Assembly (NCBI GenBank): GCA_016124845.1
Contig: WGMW01000020.1
Coordinates: forward strand, 1-64,000
DNA from: Flavobacteriales bacterium
Lineage (GTDB): Bacteria; Bacteroidota; Bacteroidia; UBA10329
Reading direction: 5' to 3'
DNA: 64,000 nucleotides
Positions 33,725 to 41,789 of this stretch are shown one piece after another; within the stretch, counting starts at the first letter, position 1, and each line of letters starts with the position of its first letter. A program made the translations under genes and the position numbers. The notes under the pieces were generated by a model. It had not been told where the DNA came from, searched no databases, and saw only the letters and a list, made by a program, of their open reading frames with translations.

Positions 33725-34785
33725 CTGTAAACCTTGCGTTTGTTCAGCTCGCGCTGAAACTCACGGGCGTTTTTCCGATGCTCGTCATACGTGCTTGCAA
33801 ACGAGTGATATCCTGAACCATCGGCCTTGGCGCAGAAATACAGGTAGTTGTGCGATTTAGCGTTGAGCACAGCATCAATGCTTTGAATGCTTGGCAGACA
33901 GATCGGCCCTGGCGGCAAACCCTTATATTTGTAGGTGTTGTAAGGCGAATCGATGGTCTTGTGGCTGTTCAGCACGCGTCTTGCAGTGAAATCACGGTTG
34001 GCGTAAACCAAGGTCGGGTCGGCCTGAAGCAACATGCCTTTTTTGAGGCGGTTGAGGTACACACCTGCCACCACGGGTTTTTCGTCCGACATGTTGGTTT
34101 CCTTCTGGACGATGGAGGCCAAAATGCTCACATCCGATTGGCTCAGACCCAATTTTTGTGCTTTCTGTTTGCGCTCGGCCGTCCAAAAATTCTTGTACTC
34201 ACCCGCCATGCGTTCCATGAATTGTTCAGCAGAAGTGTTCCACCAGAACTCATACGTGTTTGGCAGAAAAAGCGTGAACAGCGTAGTGGTGTTGAAACCG
34301 TACTTGTTTGCGAAATCGCGGTCGTTCAATAAGGAGATGATGGACAAACTATCTGCTTCGATGTAAGAAGCCACTTTGCTCGCCAGTTCTTCCTTGAAAC
34401 GCACATTATTGAAGGTGACCATCACGGGCTCCTGTTCGCCAGATCGTAGCAGATTGACGAGTTCGTTGTTGCTCATGCCGCGCTCTAATTTGTAGCGACC
34501 CGCCTTCACATTCAGCTTGTATTTCTTCTGTTCAGAAACCCAATCGAAAGACGTTTGGTTGATGATGATGCCCTGCTGCACCAGTGCGTTGGAAACATCC
34601 TGATAAACCGAACCCGTTGGAATGTAGAAGTACTTCTCATCGGCCTTGAAACCCACATTAGGGCGGTAGATCATGGAGTAGAGCTCCCAAGCCGAAACGC
34701 CACCCAAACAGATAATGATGACCACAACAATGGCCACAATTTTCTGCCAGTTGGTGGATGATTTTTTTGCCTTTTTCTTAGCCAT
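33721..34785 (-). CDS. mltG: MltG endolytic murein transglycosylase
   Basis: The 354-residue protein has one N-terminal transmembrane helix (KIVAIVVVIIICLGGVSAWEL, about 15-35). A LysM-like/YceG fold follows with catalytic Glu in SIVQKETNMSDEKP (about 217-230), PTLVYANRDF and PYNTYKYKGLPPGPICLPS. MltG cuts nascent glycan strands next to the inner membrane and sets their length. The length matches the family. Its ATG overlaps the stop of the hypothetical exported protein gene upstream (TAATG), and the GNAT and dapF genes lie just beyond, a cluster of envelope genes common in Bacteroidota. Confidence 0.9.
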   Translation of the reverse strand: MAKKKAKKSSTNWQKIVAIVVVIIICLGGVSAWELYSMIYRPNVGFKADEKYFYIPTGSVYQDVSNALVQQGIIINQTSFDWVSEQKKYKLNVKAGRYKLERGMSNNELVNLLRSGEQEPVMVTFNNVRFKEELASKVASYIEADSLSIISLLNDRDFANKYGFNTTTLFTLFLPNTYEFWWNTSAEQFMERMAGEYKNFWTAERKQKAQKLGLSQSDVSILASIVQKETNMSDEKPVVAGVYLNRLKKGMLLQADPTLVYANRDFTARRVLNSHKTIDSPYNTYKYKGLPPGPICLPSIQSIDAVLNAKSHNYLYFCAKADGSGYHSFASTYDEHRKNAREFQRELNKRKVYR

Positions 34786-35660
34786 TATTTGATTCTTGTT
34801 CCATTCAGAAGAATGGTATCAAATCTGAAATTCGTTACTGATAGATCGAAATAAAACCTAATGGCACATCGGTCTGGACATTTCGAAAACCTTTGAGGTT
34901 TGAGAATTAGCCCAAGTGCGCCTGATGAATCGATTTTCGCGTGGTGCATGTACTCATCATAACAAGGGCCGAAATAATCGAAGACTATCAAACAAATAGA
35001 ACTGTCTGGATTCCATTTTTCCAAAACGAATTTCGGCTTACTCAATTTGATTGAGTCAATATCGATGTACTGGTATTCAACAAATGGAGCGGAAATATGA
35101 GGCGAGATCGAGTCTTTTTCCCAATCGATATCAACTTCATAGATATTGTTGTCCTTGGAATCTATTTCGGAAAGGATTCTTGGTGGACAATACAGATTTC
35201 CTCTAATGCGTCTTTGGTTGAACTCGTAGAGAAGCAATGCCTCGAACTTTTGCCAGCTCATACCTACTGAGCAATCATAATCGTAGAAGTTTTTGGGTTT
35301 CTCTTTCAGCCTTGTTAGTGTATCATTTCGGCCATACCAGAAAATTATCATTTGATCGGGAGAGAGAACCTCAAAATTCAACGTGTCAATATCCTGGTTT
35401 TCGCTCAAGCTCCACCTGGAATCATCACTTTCGAACGCCCAATTTGAGAGTGCAAATCCATTGTCAAAGTGGTAATGCATTGGAATCATACCAAACAAAT
35501 CAACATTTAAGAGGTCAATTAGCGAATCTGTGATTACAACCTCTGAATATTCTTCGAGAGGGTCACAAAAGCACCAATGTCCTTTAAATTCTTCGTGAGT
35601 GAATTGAGCTTTGCTTGTAACTGCGAAAAGTGTGAATATGATTGTCAGTAATTCTTTCAT
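34785..35660 (-). CDS. exported protein of unknown function in the mltG-dapF cluster
   Basis: The 291-residue protein has a short signal peptide (MKELLTIIFTLFAVTSKAQ). The mature part is acidic, rich in Asp, Ser and Phe/Tyr, with several Cys (HWCFCDP at about 28-34, SKCPDRCAIRF near the end), and has no motif I can name. It overlaps mltG by one base (TAATG) and the GNAT gene by four (ATGA), so it is embedded in their operon. It is more AT-rich than either neighbour, which hints at insertion or fast evolution at this spot. Its role is unknown. Confidence 0.6.
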   Translation of the reverse strand: MKELLTIIFTLFAVTSKAQFTHEEFKGHWCFCDPLEEYSEVVITDSLIDLLNVDLFGMIPMHYHFDNGFALSNWAFESDDSRWSLSENQDIDTLNFEVLSPDQMIIFWYGRNDTLTRLKEKPKNFYDYDCSVGMSWQKFEALLLYEFNQRRIRGNLYCPPRILSEIDSKDNNIYEVDIDWEKDSISPHISAPFVEYQYIDIDSIKLSKPKFVLEKWNPDSSICLIVFDYFGPCYDEYMHHAKIDSSGALGLILKPQRFSKCPDRCAIRFYFDLSVTNFRFDTILLNGTRIK

Positions 35661-36253
35661 CTCAATCGCTGCATAAACACCGCGTCAATAAACGCATTTC
35701 CCTTTTTCACCCAATCGTGGCAACGGCCTGTTTCTTCAAAGCCGCAGGTTGAAAACAACCGCAAGCTGGCCTCATTATCAACGGGAATATGGCAGTGCAA
35801 TTGCCTGAGGTTCAACACTTCAAGGCAGTAATGTGTTAAAAGGTTCAGCGCTTCTTTGGCGTAGCCGTTCTTTCGGTTTTCGGTTTCTGCAATTAGAATT
35901 CCTACTCCTGCCCGTTGGTTGTGTTGGTCGAATTCGAATAGATCTATGCAGCCAATCGTCATTGCGAGGGAGGAACGACCGAAGCAATCTCCTTGATCGG
36001 AGAGATTGCCGCGCTGCGCTCGCAATGACGTTGGAGAATTGAGGTCAATCATCAACCGCAATTGTCTGTCCGTGTAAATGTCTCCTGAGGAACTTTCAAT
36101 GAAATCCGCGATTTGTTCTTTGGTGAGCGGTTCGTGTTCGTCACCCAGATAATCGAGTTCGGGACGGTTTTCCCAATCGTGAATGAGGTCGCAATCATCC
36201 GCCCGCATTTCGCGCAGCGTGACTTTTTCGCCTTTCAGCAATTCGTGCTTCAT
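35657..36253 (-). CDS. GNAT acetyltransferase interrupted in frame by a palindromic element
   Basis: The 198-residue protein is a RimJ/SpeG-like GNAT: N-terminal LREMRADDCDLIHDWENRPE, the acetyl-CoA loop IAETENRKNGYAKEAL (about 122-137) and the ending LFSTCGFEETGRCHDW. Residues 75-99 do not belong to the fold; they are encoded by a 74-bp mobile palindrome (35957-36030). Removing them joins LMIDLNSP to IGCIDLFEF, two strands that normally follow one another. The frame stays open, so a protein with a ~25-residue insert is possible, active or not. It leads the overlapping hypothetical gene downstream. Acceptor unknown. Confidence 0.78.
   Translation of the reverse strand: MKHELLKGEKVTLREMRADDCDLIHDWENRPELDYLGDEHEPLTKEQIADFIESSSGDIYTDRQLRLMIDLNSPTSLRAQRGNLSDQGDCFGRSSLAMTIGCIDLFEFDQHNQRAGVGILIAETENRKNGYAKEALNLLTHYCLEVLNLRQLHCHIPVDNEASLRLFSTCGFEETGRCHDWVKKGNAFIDAVFMQRLR
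35957..36030. mobile_element. 74-bp palindromic REP-like element inside a coding gene
   Basis: The ends CGTCATTGCGAG (35957-35968) and CTCGCAATGACG (36019-36030) are perfect reverse complements, and inner arms GCAATCTC/GAGATTGC pair too. It reads on the minus strand as residues 75-99 of the GNAT protein. This GTCATTGCGAG palindrome type is a very common dispersed intergenic repeat in Bacteroidota; here it sits inside a gene without breaking the frame. Confidence 0.8.
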
Positions 36254-36268
36254 GTGAAGGCATTTTTG

Positions 36269-36383
36269 ACCCCCTCCCCGCTACGCGGGACTCCCCCTTT
36301 CAAGGGGGAGAACTGGTGCAGCCATCCAAGGTCTGTGCAGAGAGGCAGCTCCCCTCCTTGCAAGGAGGGGCTGGGGGAGGTCT
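36269..36383. repeat. nested CCCCTCC palindromes between GNAT and dapF
   Basis: Two perfect palindromes, CTCCCCCTTTCAAGGGGGAG (36291-36310) and CCCCTCCTTGCAAGGAGGGG (36351-36370), lie inside an outer GACCCCCTCCCC / GGGGGAGGTC pair. The block fills the gap and touches the dapF stop. It resembles the elements at 37223-37268 and 11661-11694. Confidence 0.65.
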
Positions 36384-36385
36384 TA

Positions 36386-37159
36386 TTAAACATCAATCGT
36401 CCCATCGAAAACGTGAGTGGTCGGACCCGTCAGCCAAATGTCGGTGTACGAACCATCAGCTTGCGGTTTGAATGACACGCTGACCTTTCCGCCCAAAACT
36501 TTGATCGGAACTTCTGTGTCGGAAACGTTACCCAAATGGTGCATCGCAATGGCGCAGGCCGTGGCCCCCGTTCCGCATGACAGGGTTTCATCTTCCACAC
36601 CTCGTTCGTAGGTTCGGATGTGCGTCAACCCATCCATCAATTCAACGAAATTGACATTGGTGCCTTCAGCCGCAAAACGGTCGTTGTAGCGCACTTTCCG
36701 CGCATCATTTATAAGGTCGATGCTCAGCACATCATCCACCATCGTTACATAATGAGGCGAACCCGTGTTGAGGTAAACGTTCTCACCAATGTGCTCGATA
36801 CTCGGTACATCGCCCATCTTCAAACTGACAAGTTTTCCCACCATTTTGAACTCGTGCATGCCATCAACTGCCAAAAATTCACCTGAATCTCGCAACGCAT
36901 TCAGGTTCTGCGCAAAATCGACAAAGCAGCGGCCACCGTTTCCGCACATGCTGCTTGGCGCGCCATCAGAGTTGAAATAAACCATCCGCACCGAGCGTTG
37001 TTCCATTTGTAGCAGAATGAGGCCATCGGCACCGATACCGAACCTGCGGTTGCAGAGTTGCGCGATCTGGCTTTGCGAAAGCTCCAGTCCCAGCGTGCGA
37101 TTATCGATCATCACGAAGTCGTTTCCGGTACCGTGGTATTTAGAAAATGGAATTAGCAT
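36386..37159 (-). CDS. dapF: diaminopimelate epimerase
   Basis: The 257-residue cytosolic enzyme turns LL- into meso-diaminopimelate, for lysine and peptidoglycan. It has the family start (SKYHGTGNDFVMIDN) and both catalytic cysteines: Cys72 in SSMCGNGGRC and the second in DETLSCGTGATACAIAM. The length is slightly short of the ~270 typical of enterobacteria but complete. With mltG and the GNAT gene it makes a leftward envelope-related cluster, though a 130-bp repeat block separates it from the GNAT gene. Palindromes flank the gene on both sides. Confidence 0.92.
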   Translation of the reverse strand: MLIPFSKYHGTGNDFVMIDNRTLGLELSQSQIAQLCNRRFGIGADGLILLQMEQRSVRMVYFNSDGAPSSMCGNGGRCFVDFAQNLNALRDSGEFLAVDGMHEFKMVGKLVSLKMGDVPSIEHIGENVYLNTGSPHYVTMVDDVLSIDLINDARKVRYNDRFAAEGTNVNFVELMDGLTHIRTYERGVEDETLSCGTGATACAIAMHHLGNVSDTEVPIKVLGGKVSVSFKPQADGSYTDIWLTGPTTHVFDGTIDV

Positions 37160-37179
37160 TCAGATAGAGATGAGTTTAA

Positions 37180-37300
37180 ATCCCCCGACCCGAAACGTTC
37201 CGCAAGCTCCACTTTCGGACCACCCCCTTTGAAGGGGGAAGGGCGTCCGTCCTCCTTTGAAAAGGAGGTACCGAGGAACGAGACGGAGGATTTTTTGACC
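37180..37300. repeat. palindromic block upstream of dapF and degP
   Basis: CCCCCTTTGAAGGGGG (37223-37238) and CCTCCTTTGAAAAGGAGG (37251-37268) are hairpins in a C-rich, then G-rich region (TCCCCCGACC ... GACGGAGGATTTTTT). They lie in the 254-bp divergent gap between dapF and degP. The rest of the gap has an isolated TAAATTTG (37350-37357), a possible -7 box for degP without a clear -33 partner. Confidence 0.6.
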
Positions 37301-37413
37301 ATTAACATTTTTTAAAAAATGGCGAACAACGATCGGGTTTGGGTGGCGTTAAATTTGATCTAAAACTCGACATCGAGAACAAAAACCAAAGTTAAATCAA
37401 AATCGAAGCAGCG

Positions 37414-38844
37414 ATGAAACAGATGACAGGATTGATTGTGGCGGCACTAACTGGAGCCATTGTTTCGGTAGGAACGTACACGTATTTGGACAAGAAGAAC
37501 GGCACGGCCGTGGAGCAGGTTTACACTACGCCAGTGCAGCGCGTCAACTACCCGTTGGCAGCTCCCGAGGGCAGCGTTGATTTTGTGGCCGCGGCCAACA
37601 ATTCCATCCACTCGGTGGTGCACATTAAAACCAAGGTGACGCAGAGCGGATACAGCAGCGGCAACCCGTTCTATCAGTTCTTTTTCGATAGAGGATACAA
37701 GCAGCAACCCCAGATGGGAAGCGGTTCGGGCGTGATCATCAGCAGCGATGGTTACATCCTCACCAACAATCACGTGGTGGATCATGCCGATGAAGTAGAA
37801 GTGACATTGAACGATCAACGCAGCTACAATGCTGAAGTTCTTGGAACGGACCCGAACACGGATCTTGCCCTGTTGAAGATCAATGAAGATGAACTGCCTT
37901 ACATTCCTTACGGGAATTCGGAGGAAGTGCAAGTGGGCGAGTGGGTGCTGGCAGTTGGAAATCCGTTCAACCTGACTTCGACCGTTACCGCAGGAATTGT
38001 AAGCGCGAAAGGCAGAAACATCAATATTCTTCAGGAAGAATTTGCGATTGAGAGTTTCATTCAGACAGATGCGGCTGTGAATCCAGGCAACAGCGGAGGT
38101 GCGCTGGTGAATACACGCGGTGAGTTGATTGGTATCAACACGGCTATTGCCTCCACAACGGGAAGCTACGCGGGATATGCGTTTGCGGTGCCTGTGAATA
38201 TTGCCCGAAAAGTGGTTGATGATCTTCTTGAATTCGGTACCGTTCAGCGTGCTTTCATCGGTGTCAGCATCCGTGATCTGAATGGTAAACTGGCTTCAGA
38301 AAAAGGTCTGAAAACAACGGAAGGTGCGTTTGTGAATGGCATTTCGAAAGGTGGTGCGGCTGAGAAAGCGGGTATTCGCGAAGGCGACATTATTGTGGCG
38401 GTGGATGGTGTGAAGATCAAGAACGTGCCTGAGTTGCAGGAGAAGATCGGGGAATACCGCCCAGGCGATCTGGCGCAGGTTACGGTGCTTCGCGATGACG
38501 AACTGAGAAAGTATGACGTGGAACTCCGCAACAGAAATGGCAACACGGAATTGGTCACCAAGGAAACTGACATGCTGGTACAGCTCGGTGCCGACCTGCA
38601 ACCGCTGAACGAAGATCAACTTCGCCAAATGGGATTGCGAAACGGCTTGCAAGTGAAAAGCCTGAGCAATGGTAAATTGAAAGGCGCGGGCATCAAAGAA
38701 GGGTTCATCATTACCCGCGTTGACAGAAAATCGGTGGCGACATCGCAAGATGTGATGAACGCATTGAACAAGAAAGAAGGAGGCGTGCTCATTGAGGGCG
38801 TTTACCCGAACGGATTGACCGCCTATTATGGTTTCGGTATGTAG
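37414..38844 (+). CDS. degP: HtrA/DegP-type serine protease
   Basis: The 476-residue protease is membrane-anchored or secreted through a single N-terminal hydrophobic segment (LIVAALTGAIVSVGTYTY). The trypsin-like domain has the catalytic triad His120 (LTNNHVVDHADEV), Asp150 (DPNTDLALLKI) and Ser227 (VNPGNSGGALVN). Two PDZ domains follow (about 270-360, and about 385-470 with the GFIITRVD strand). It degrades or holds misfolded periplasmic proteins. It is monocistronic, with a strong terminator 28 bases after the stop. Confidence 0.9.
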   Translation: MKQMTGLIVAALTGAIVSVGTYTYLDKKNGTAVEQVYTTPVQRVNYPLAAPEGSVDFVAAANNSIHSVVHIKTKVTQSGYSSGNPFYQFFFDRGYKQQPQMGSGSGVIISSDGYILTNNHVVDHADEVEVTLNDQRSYNAEVLGTDPNTDLALLKINEDELPYIPYGNSEEVQVGEWVLAVGNPFNLTSTVTAGIVSAKGRNINILQEEFAIESFIQTDAAVNPGNSGGALVNTRGELIGINTAIASTTGSYAGYAFAVPVNIARKVVDDLLEFGTVQRAFIGVSIRDLNGKLASEKGLKTTEGAFVNGISKGGAAEKAGIREGDIIVAVDGVKIKNVPELQEKIGEYRPGDLAQVTVLRDDELRKYDVELRNRNGNTELVTKETDMLVQLGADLQPLNEDQLRQMGLRNGLQVKSLSNGKLKGAGIKEGFIITRVDRKSVATSQDVMNALNKKEGGVLIEGVYPNGLTAYYGFGM

Positions 38845-38871
38845 GGAAGAAGTGGGATAGGTTGGTTGATG

Positions 38872-38900
38872 GGGGCGTTCCGAAAGGGCGCCCCTTTTTT
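38872..38900 (+). terminator. intrinsic terminator of degP
   Basis: GGGGCG (38872-38877) and CGCCCC (38889-38894) pair around a loop, with six T after (38895-38900). Confidence 0.85.
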
Positions 38901-38962
38901 GTTGGTGCTCAAGCGGTGAACTCTTCTCATAATGAGTATTTTGTTCTCCCGACTTTGTTCCA

Positions 38963-39802
38963 ATGAGGGTGCTATTTGGGTTTTACTTGATGTTGTGTGG
39001 ATTTGTTTGTCTCGGACAATCAGAGTTTAATGAAAGGCTCAAAAAAGCAGACCAATTCTACGACACTTTCAGATGGCATTATGCTGCTGAAACCCTAGAC
39101 AACCTACCAAATTTCCACAAGGCCCACAGGTTGTACTCTGAGGCTTTTGAAATCGATTCTAGTTCTACTTACGTGAGGGACAGATTATTAGAGATTGAGA
39201 GAACTCTGGTTGAACTAAAGGAAGATTCCGTTTGTAGCCAGTTGCTATCACAAGACCATGAGATACCTGAAAACATGTTCGAGTGTATGGTTCGATTGGA
39301 TTCACTACTCTGTTCGAGAGACAAAGATGTAATGAGAAATCTCGTAAATCGGGATGAAATGGTTAGGTATCATCACGGTTTGGGTATGTATTTGCGGAAT
39401 AGGTGGGGATTATGGCAGGATTCGAAGCTTTGCAAGTATTTCGAAAAGGAGGGAATTCGACATCCAGATGATATGTCAGGCATCATCTTGGATTACTATT
39501 ACGATTGGTTGAATGGTGACAAGGACAGTTGGAAAAATTGGAGTGAGGAAAATGAATTTTCTCGATTCATAAGAGAAAAGGAACGCAAACGACTCAGCGA
39601 AATATATGCTCAAAAAAGAATTGAAGAGTTAACATGTCCAGGAAAGGAAGTCCTTTTGAATAAAATAATGTCAGAACTGGATTCTGAACCTATGAACTTG
39701 GACTCTATGATGACAATTGATGAACTGGTAAAAATGCTTGAGTTTGAAATTGAGAAGCTTGAGGCTAAAGCGAAGAAAGGTAACGTTAAGACAAGTGAAT
39801 AG
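38963..39802 (+). CDS. exported protein of unknown function, Lys/Glu-rich
   Basis: The 279-residue protein has a signal peptide (MRVLFGFYLMLCGFVCLGQ). The mature part is mostly helical and charged, with possible TPR-like helices in HYAAETLDNLPNFHKAHRLY and SEAFEIDSSSTYVRDRLLEI. The end is Lys/Glu-rich and coiled-coil-like (KMLEFEIEKLEAKAKKG). I recognise no family. It is AT-rich relative to degP and GAPDH, like several other unknown exported proteins in the window. It stands alone between degP and the toxin-antitoxin pair. Confidence 0.6.
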   Translation: MRVLFGFYLMLCGFVCLGQSEFNERLKKADQFYDTFRWHYAAETLDNLPNFHKAHRLYSEAFEIDSSSTYVRDRLLEIERTLVELKEDSVCSQLLSQDHEIPENMFECMVRLDSLLCSRDKDVMRNLVNRDEMVRYHHGLGMYLRNRWGLWQDSKLCKYFEKEGIRHPDDMSGIILDYYYDWLNGDKDSWKNWSEENEFSRFIREKERKRLSEIYAQKRIEELTCPGKEVLLNKIMSELDSEPMNLDSMMTIDELVKMLEFEIEKLEAKAKKGNVKTSE

Positions 39803-39857
39803 GGATTGCAGCGGTTACCCCTCAGCGAAACGAGGAGTAAAAGCGGAAAGCCCGAGA

Positions 39858-40151
39858 TTACTTCGGCAGTTTTTTCGGATTCAGTGAAGTGTGGAAAACA
39901 GCCATGATGTAAGCGGTTTCGTCCGTTTCGTCCAAGTAGTAAACGATGAGATACGGGAATTTTCCTGTTGGTACTGCACAGTAATCCTTATACCGCACTT
40001 GGTAATGTGGATTCTGAGAAATGGCTTGGAGGTAATGGTCGATGGTTGAGCTGAAGCGTTCGCCCAATCCTTCCAATTGTTCTTCGTAATAGTCTATGCC
40101 ATCTTGAATATCGGCAAGCGCCCGCGGTTCAATGACAACCTTGTACGGCAT
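39858..40151 (-). CDS. ParE/RelE-type toxin
   Basis: The 97-residue protein fits the RelE/ParE superfamily: VVIEPRALADIQDGIDYYEEQ near the start (split over about 20 residues), SSTIDHYLQAISQNP, and the late KFPYLIVYYLDETDETAYIMAVFH. ParE-like toxins poison gyrase and RelE-like ones cleave mRNA; the sequence does not decide, though the GIDYYEEQ and VYYLDE style is closer to ParE. It follows its antitoxin gene with one base between, the usual order for such pairs. Confidence 0.8.
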   Translation of the reverse strand: MPYKVVIEPRALADIQDGIDYYEEQLEGLGERFSSTIDHYLQAISQNPHYQVRYKDYCAVPTGKFPYLIVYYLDETDETAYIMAVFHTSLNPKKLPK

Positions 40152-40152
40152 C

Positions 40153-40389
40153 TTATTTTTTGCCGTATTTCAGTTGCTTCTTGGCTTCCTCCCAAGGAAT
40201 AAAATCTTCCTTTCTGGAAGTTGCTCTGCGCTGATCGAGCACTTGTTTCTGTTGGTAGGTGAGTTCTGGTTCTTGTGCCAGATAGTCTGTTTCGTCATCC
40301 AAAACCTGAATGCCCATTTCGCGGGCAACTTTCAGAAGGAGCTCCACTCGTTCTGGGTCATCACATGCCAATCGCACCGTTCGTGTCAT
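40153..40389 (-). CDS. antitoxin partner of the ParE-like toxin
   Basis: The 78-residue protein precedes the toxin gene by one base. It begins with a ribbon-like strand (MTRTVRLACDDPERVELLLK) and ends in a charged tail (WEEAKKQLKYGKK). The central part with QVLDQRRATSRKED fits the Phd/PHD-like addiction-antitoxin class found beside ParE in Bacteroidota, but the family call is by position and size more than by motif. It would neutralise the toxin and repress its own operon. Confidence 0.7.
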   Translation of the reverse strand: MTRTVRLACDDPERVELLLKVAREMGIQVLDDETDYLAQEPELTYQQKQVLDQRRATSRKEDFIPWEEAKKQLKYGKK

Positions 40390-40790
40390 AGGTTAAAGTT
40401 ACAACGGAATTTCGGGTTACGGTTTCAGGTAGCGAGCGTTACGGGCTGTAGCGGCATCCTTTTTTGAGGAACGAGAAAAAGATATATGCGGAAGACCCGA
40501 CCGCGCCCTGGTAGCTTCGCTGTCCTTCGATACAGCGCACTTCGCGCGCCACCCAGGATGACGCTCGGCTACGCCCACGCGCGGGAACGCCCTGAAAAGG
40601 ATTTGCGATTGACAATTGACGATACTTCGACTTTGCTCAGTACAGGTTTTTGATTGGAGATTTACTTCTCCGCATCTCTGTGTCTCTGTGTGAAACACAA
40701 ATTAGCTCCGCTGAACTACGTTTTCCGTTTTCCCATTTTTCTCTACAAAACGAGAAACAAAATGCGGTTTCTGCCGTTCAATTTACGTTG
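40390..40790. repeat. intergenic repeat region upstream of the sigma-factor gene
   Basis: The 509-bp gap between the antitoxin and rpoD starts contains no credible gene. From about 40430 to 40600 it holds a GC-rich palindromic stretch (AGCGTTACGGGCTGTAGCGG; CGCTGTCCTTCGATACAGCG; GCGCGCCACCCAGGATGACG) of the dispersed-repeat type. An A/T-rich part with a TCTGTGTCTCTGTGTGAAAC repeat scrap follows. The last ~100 bp hold the promoter of the sigma gene. Confidence 0.5.
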
Positions 40791-40814
40791 GGCCAAGGGG
40801 CAGTTGCATATATA

Positions 40815-40845
40815 TTGTATAAACCATGCATTCTGATTATCTTCG
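40815..40845 (+). promoter_or_regulatory. promoter of the primary sigma-factor gene
   Basis: TTG (40815-40817), 20 bases, then TATCTTCG (40838-40845), one base away from TAnnTTTG. This gives a leader of about 45 bases before the ATG at 40899. Confidence 0.55.
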
Positions 40846-40898
40846 CAGCCCTTTTTAGCAGGTGTATTTACACGTTCATTTAAACTGAAACACGACAC

Positions 40899-41762
40899 AT
40901 GAGACAACTTAAGATCACCAAGTCGATAACGAACAGAGAGAGTGCTTCGCTTGACAAGTATTTGCAGGAGATCGGTAAAGAAGACCTGATCACTGCGGAC
41001 ATGGAGGTAACTCTGGCGCAGCGTATCAAGCAGGGTGATCAGGCGGCTTTGGAGAAATTGACCAAGGCGAACCTTCGTTTCGTGGTGTCTGTTGCCAAGC
41101 AGTATCAGAACCAAGGTTTGAGCCTTCCGGATTTGATCAACGAGGGTAACCTCGGATTGATCAAGGCTGCTCAGCGATTTGACGAAACGCGTGGTTTCAA
41201 GTTCATTTCTTACGCTGTTTGGTGGATTCGTCAGTCGATTCTACAGGCGTTGGCAGAGCAGTCTCGTATTGTTCGTCTGCCTTTGAACCAAGTTGGTTCC
41301 TTGAACAAGATCAACAAGGCTTTCTCCAAGTTGGAGCAGGAGTTTGAGCGTGAGCCATCTGCCGAAGAGCTTTCTGAAGTTCTTGAGATCCCAGAAGAGA
41401 AAATTGCCGATACGATGCGCGTTTCTGGACGTCACGTATCGATGGATGCACCGTTCGTACAGGGCGAGGATAACAGCCTTTTGGACGTATTGGTGAACCA
41501 CGATTCGCCACGTGCCGACAGCACGCTGATGAACGAATCACTTCAAAAAGAAATTGAGCGTTCGCTTTCAACGCTTACTGAGCGAGAAAGAGATGTGGTA
41601 AAACTGTTCTTCGGAATCGGTATGAACCACGGTCTTACCTTGGAAGAGATCGGAGCGAAATTCGACCTTACAAGAGAGCGTGTTCGCCAGATCAAAGAGA
41701 AGGCTATCCGCAGACTGCGCCACACTTCGCGTAGCAAACTGCTGAAGGCATACTTAGGATAA
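40899..41762 (+). CDS. rpoD: primary (housekeeping) RNA polymerase sigma factor
   Basis: The 287-residue protein has sigma-70 regions 1.2 to 4.2 without the long region 1.1, which is the usual primary sigma of Bacteroidota. Region 2 is seen in [38 protein letters not shown] and AVWWIRQSI. Region 3 is in the [19 protein letters not shown] stretch. Region 4.2 has the helix-turn-helix [20 protein letters not shown]. Its different region 2/4 contacts explain the TAnnTTTG promoters seen in the window. It sits 27 bases before the GAPDH gene, so the two may share transcripts. Confidence 0.93.
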   Translation: MRQLKITKSITNRESASLDKYLQEIGKEDLITADMEVTLAQRIKQGDQAALEKLTKANLRFVVSVAKQYQNQGLSLPDLINEGNLGLIKAAQRFDETRGFKFISYAVWWIRQSILQALAEQSRIVRLPLNQVGSLNKINKAFSKLEQEFEREPSAEELSEVLEIPEEKIADTMRVSGRHVSMDAPFVQGEDNSLLDVLVNHDSPRADSTLMNESLQKEIERSLSTLTERERDVVKLFFGIGMNHGLTLEEIGAKFDLTRERVRQIKEKAIRRLRHTSRSKLLKAYLG

Positions 41763-41789
41763 GCAAATCAACCCAAATCAATCCATTTC

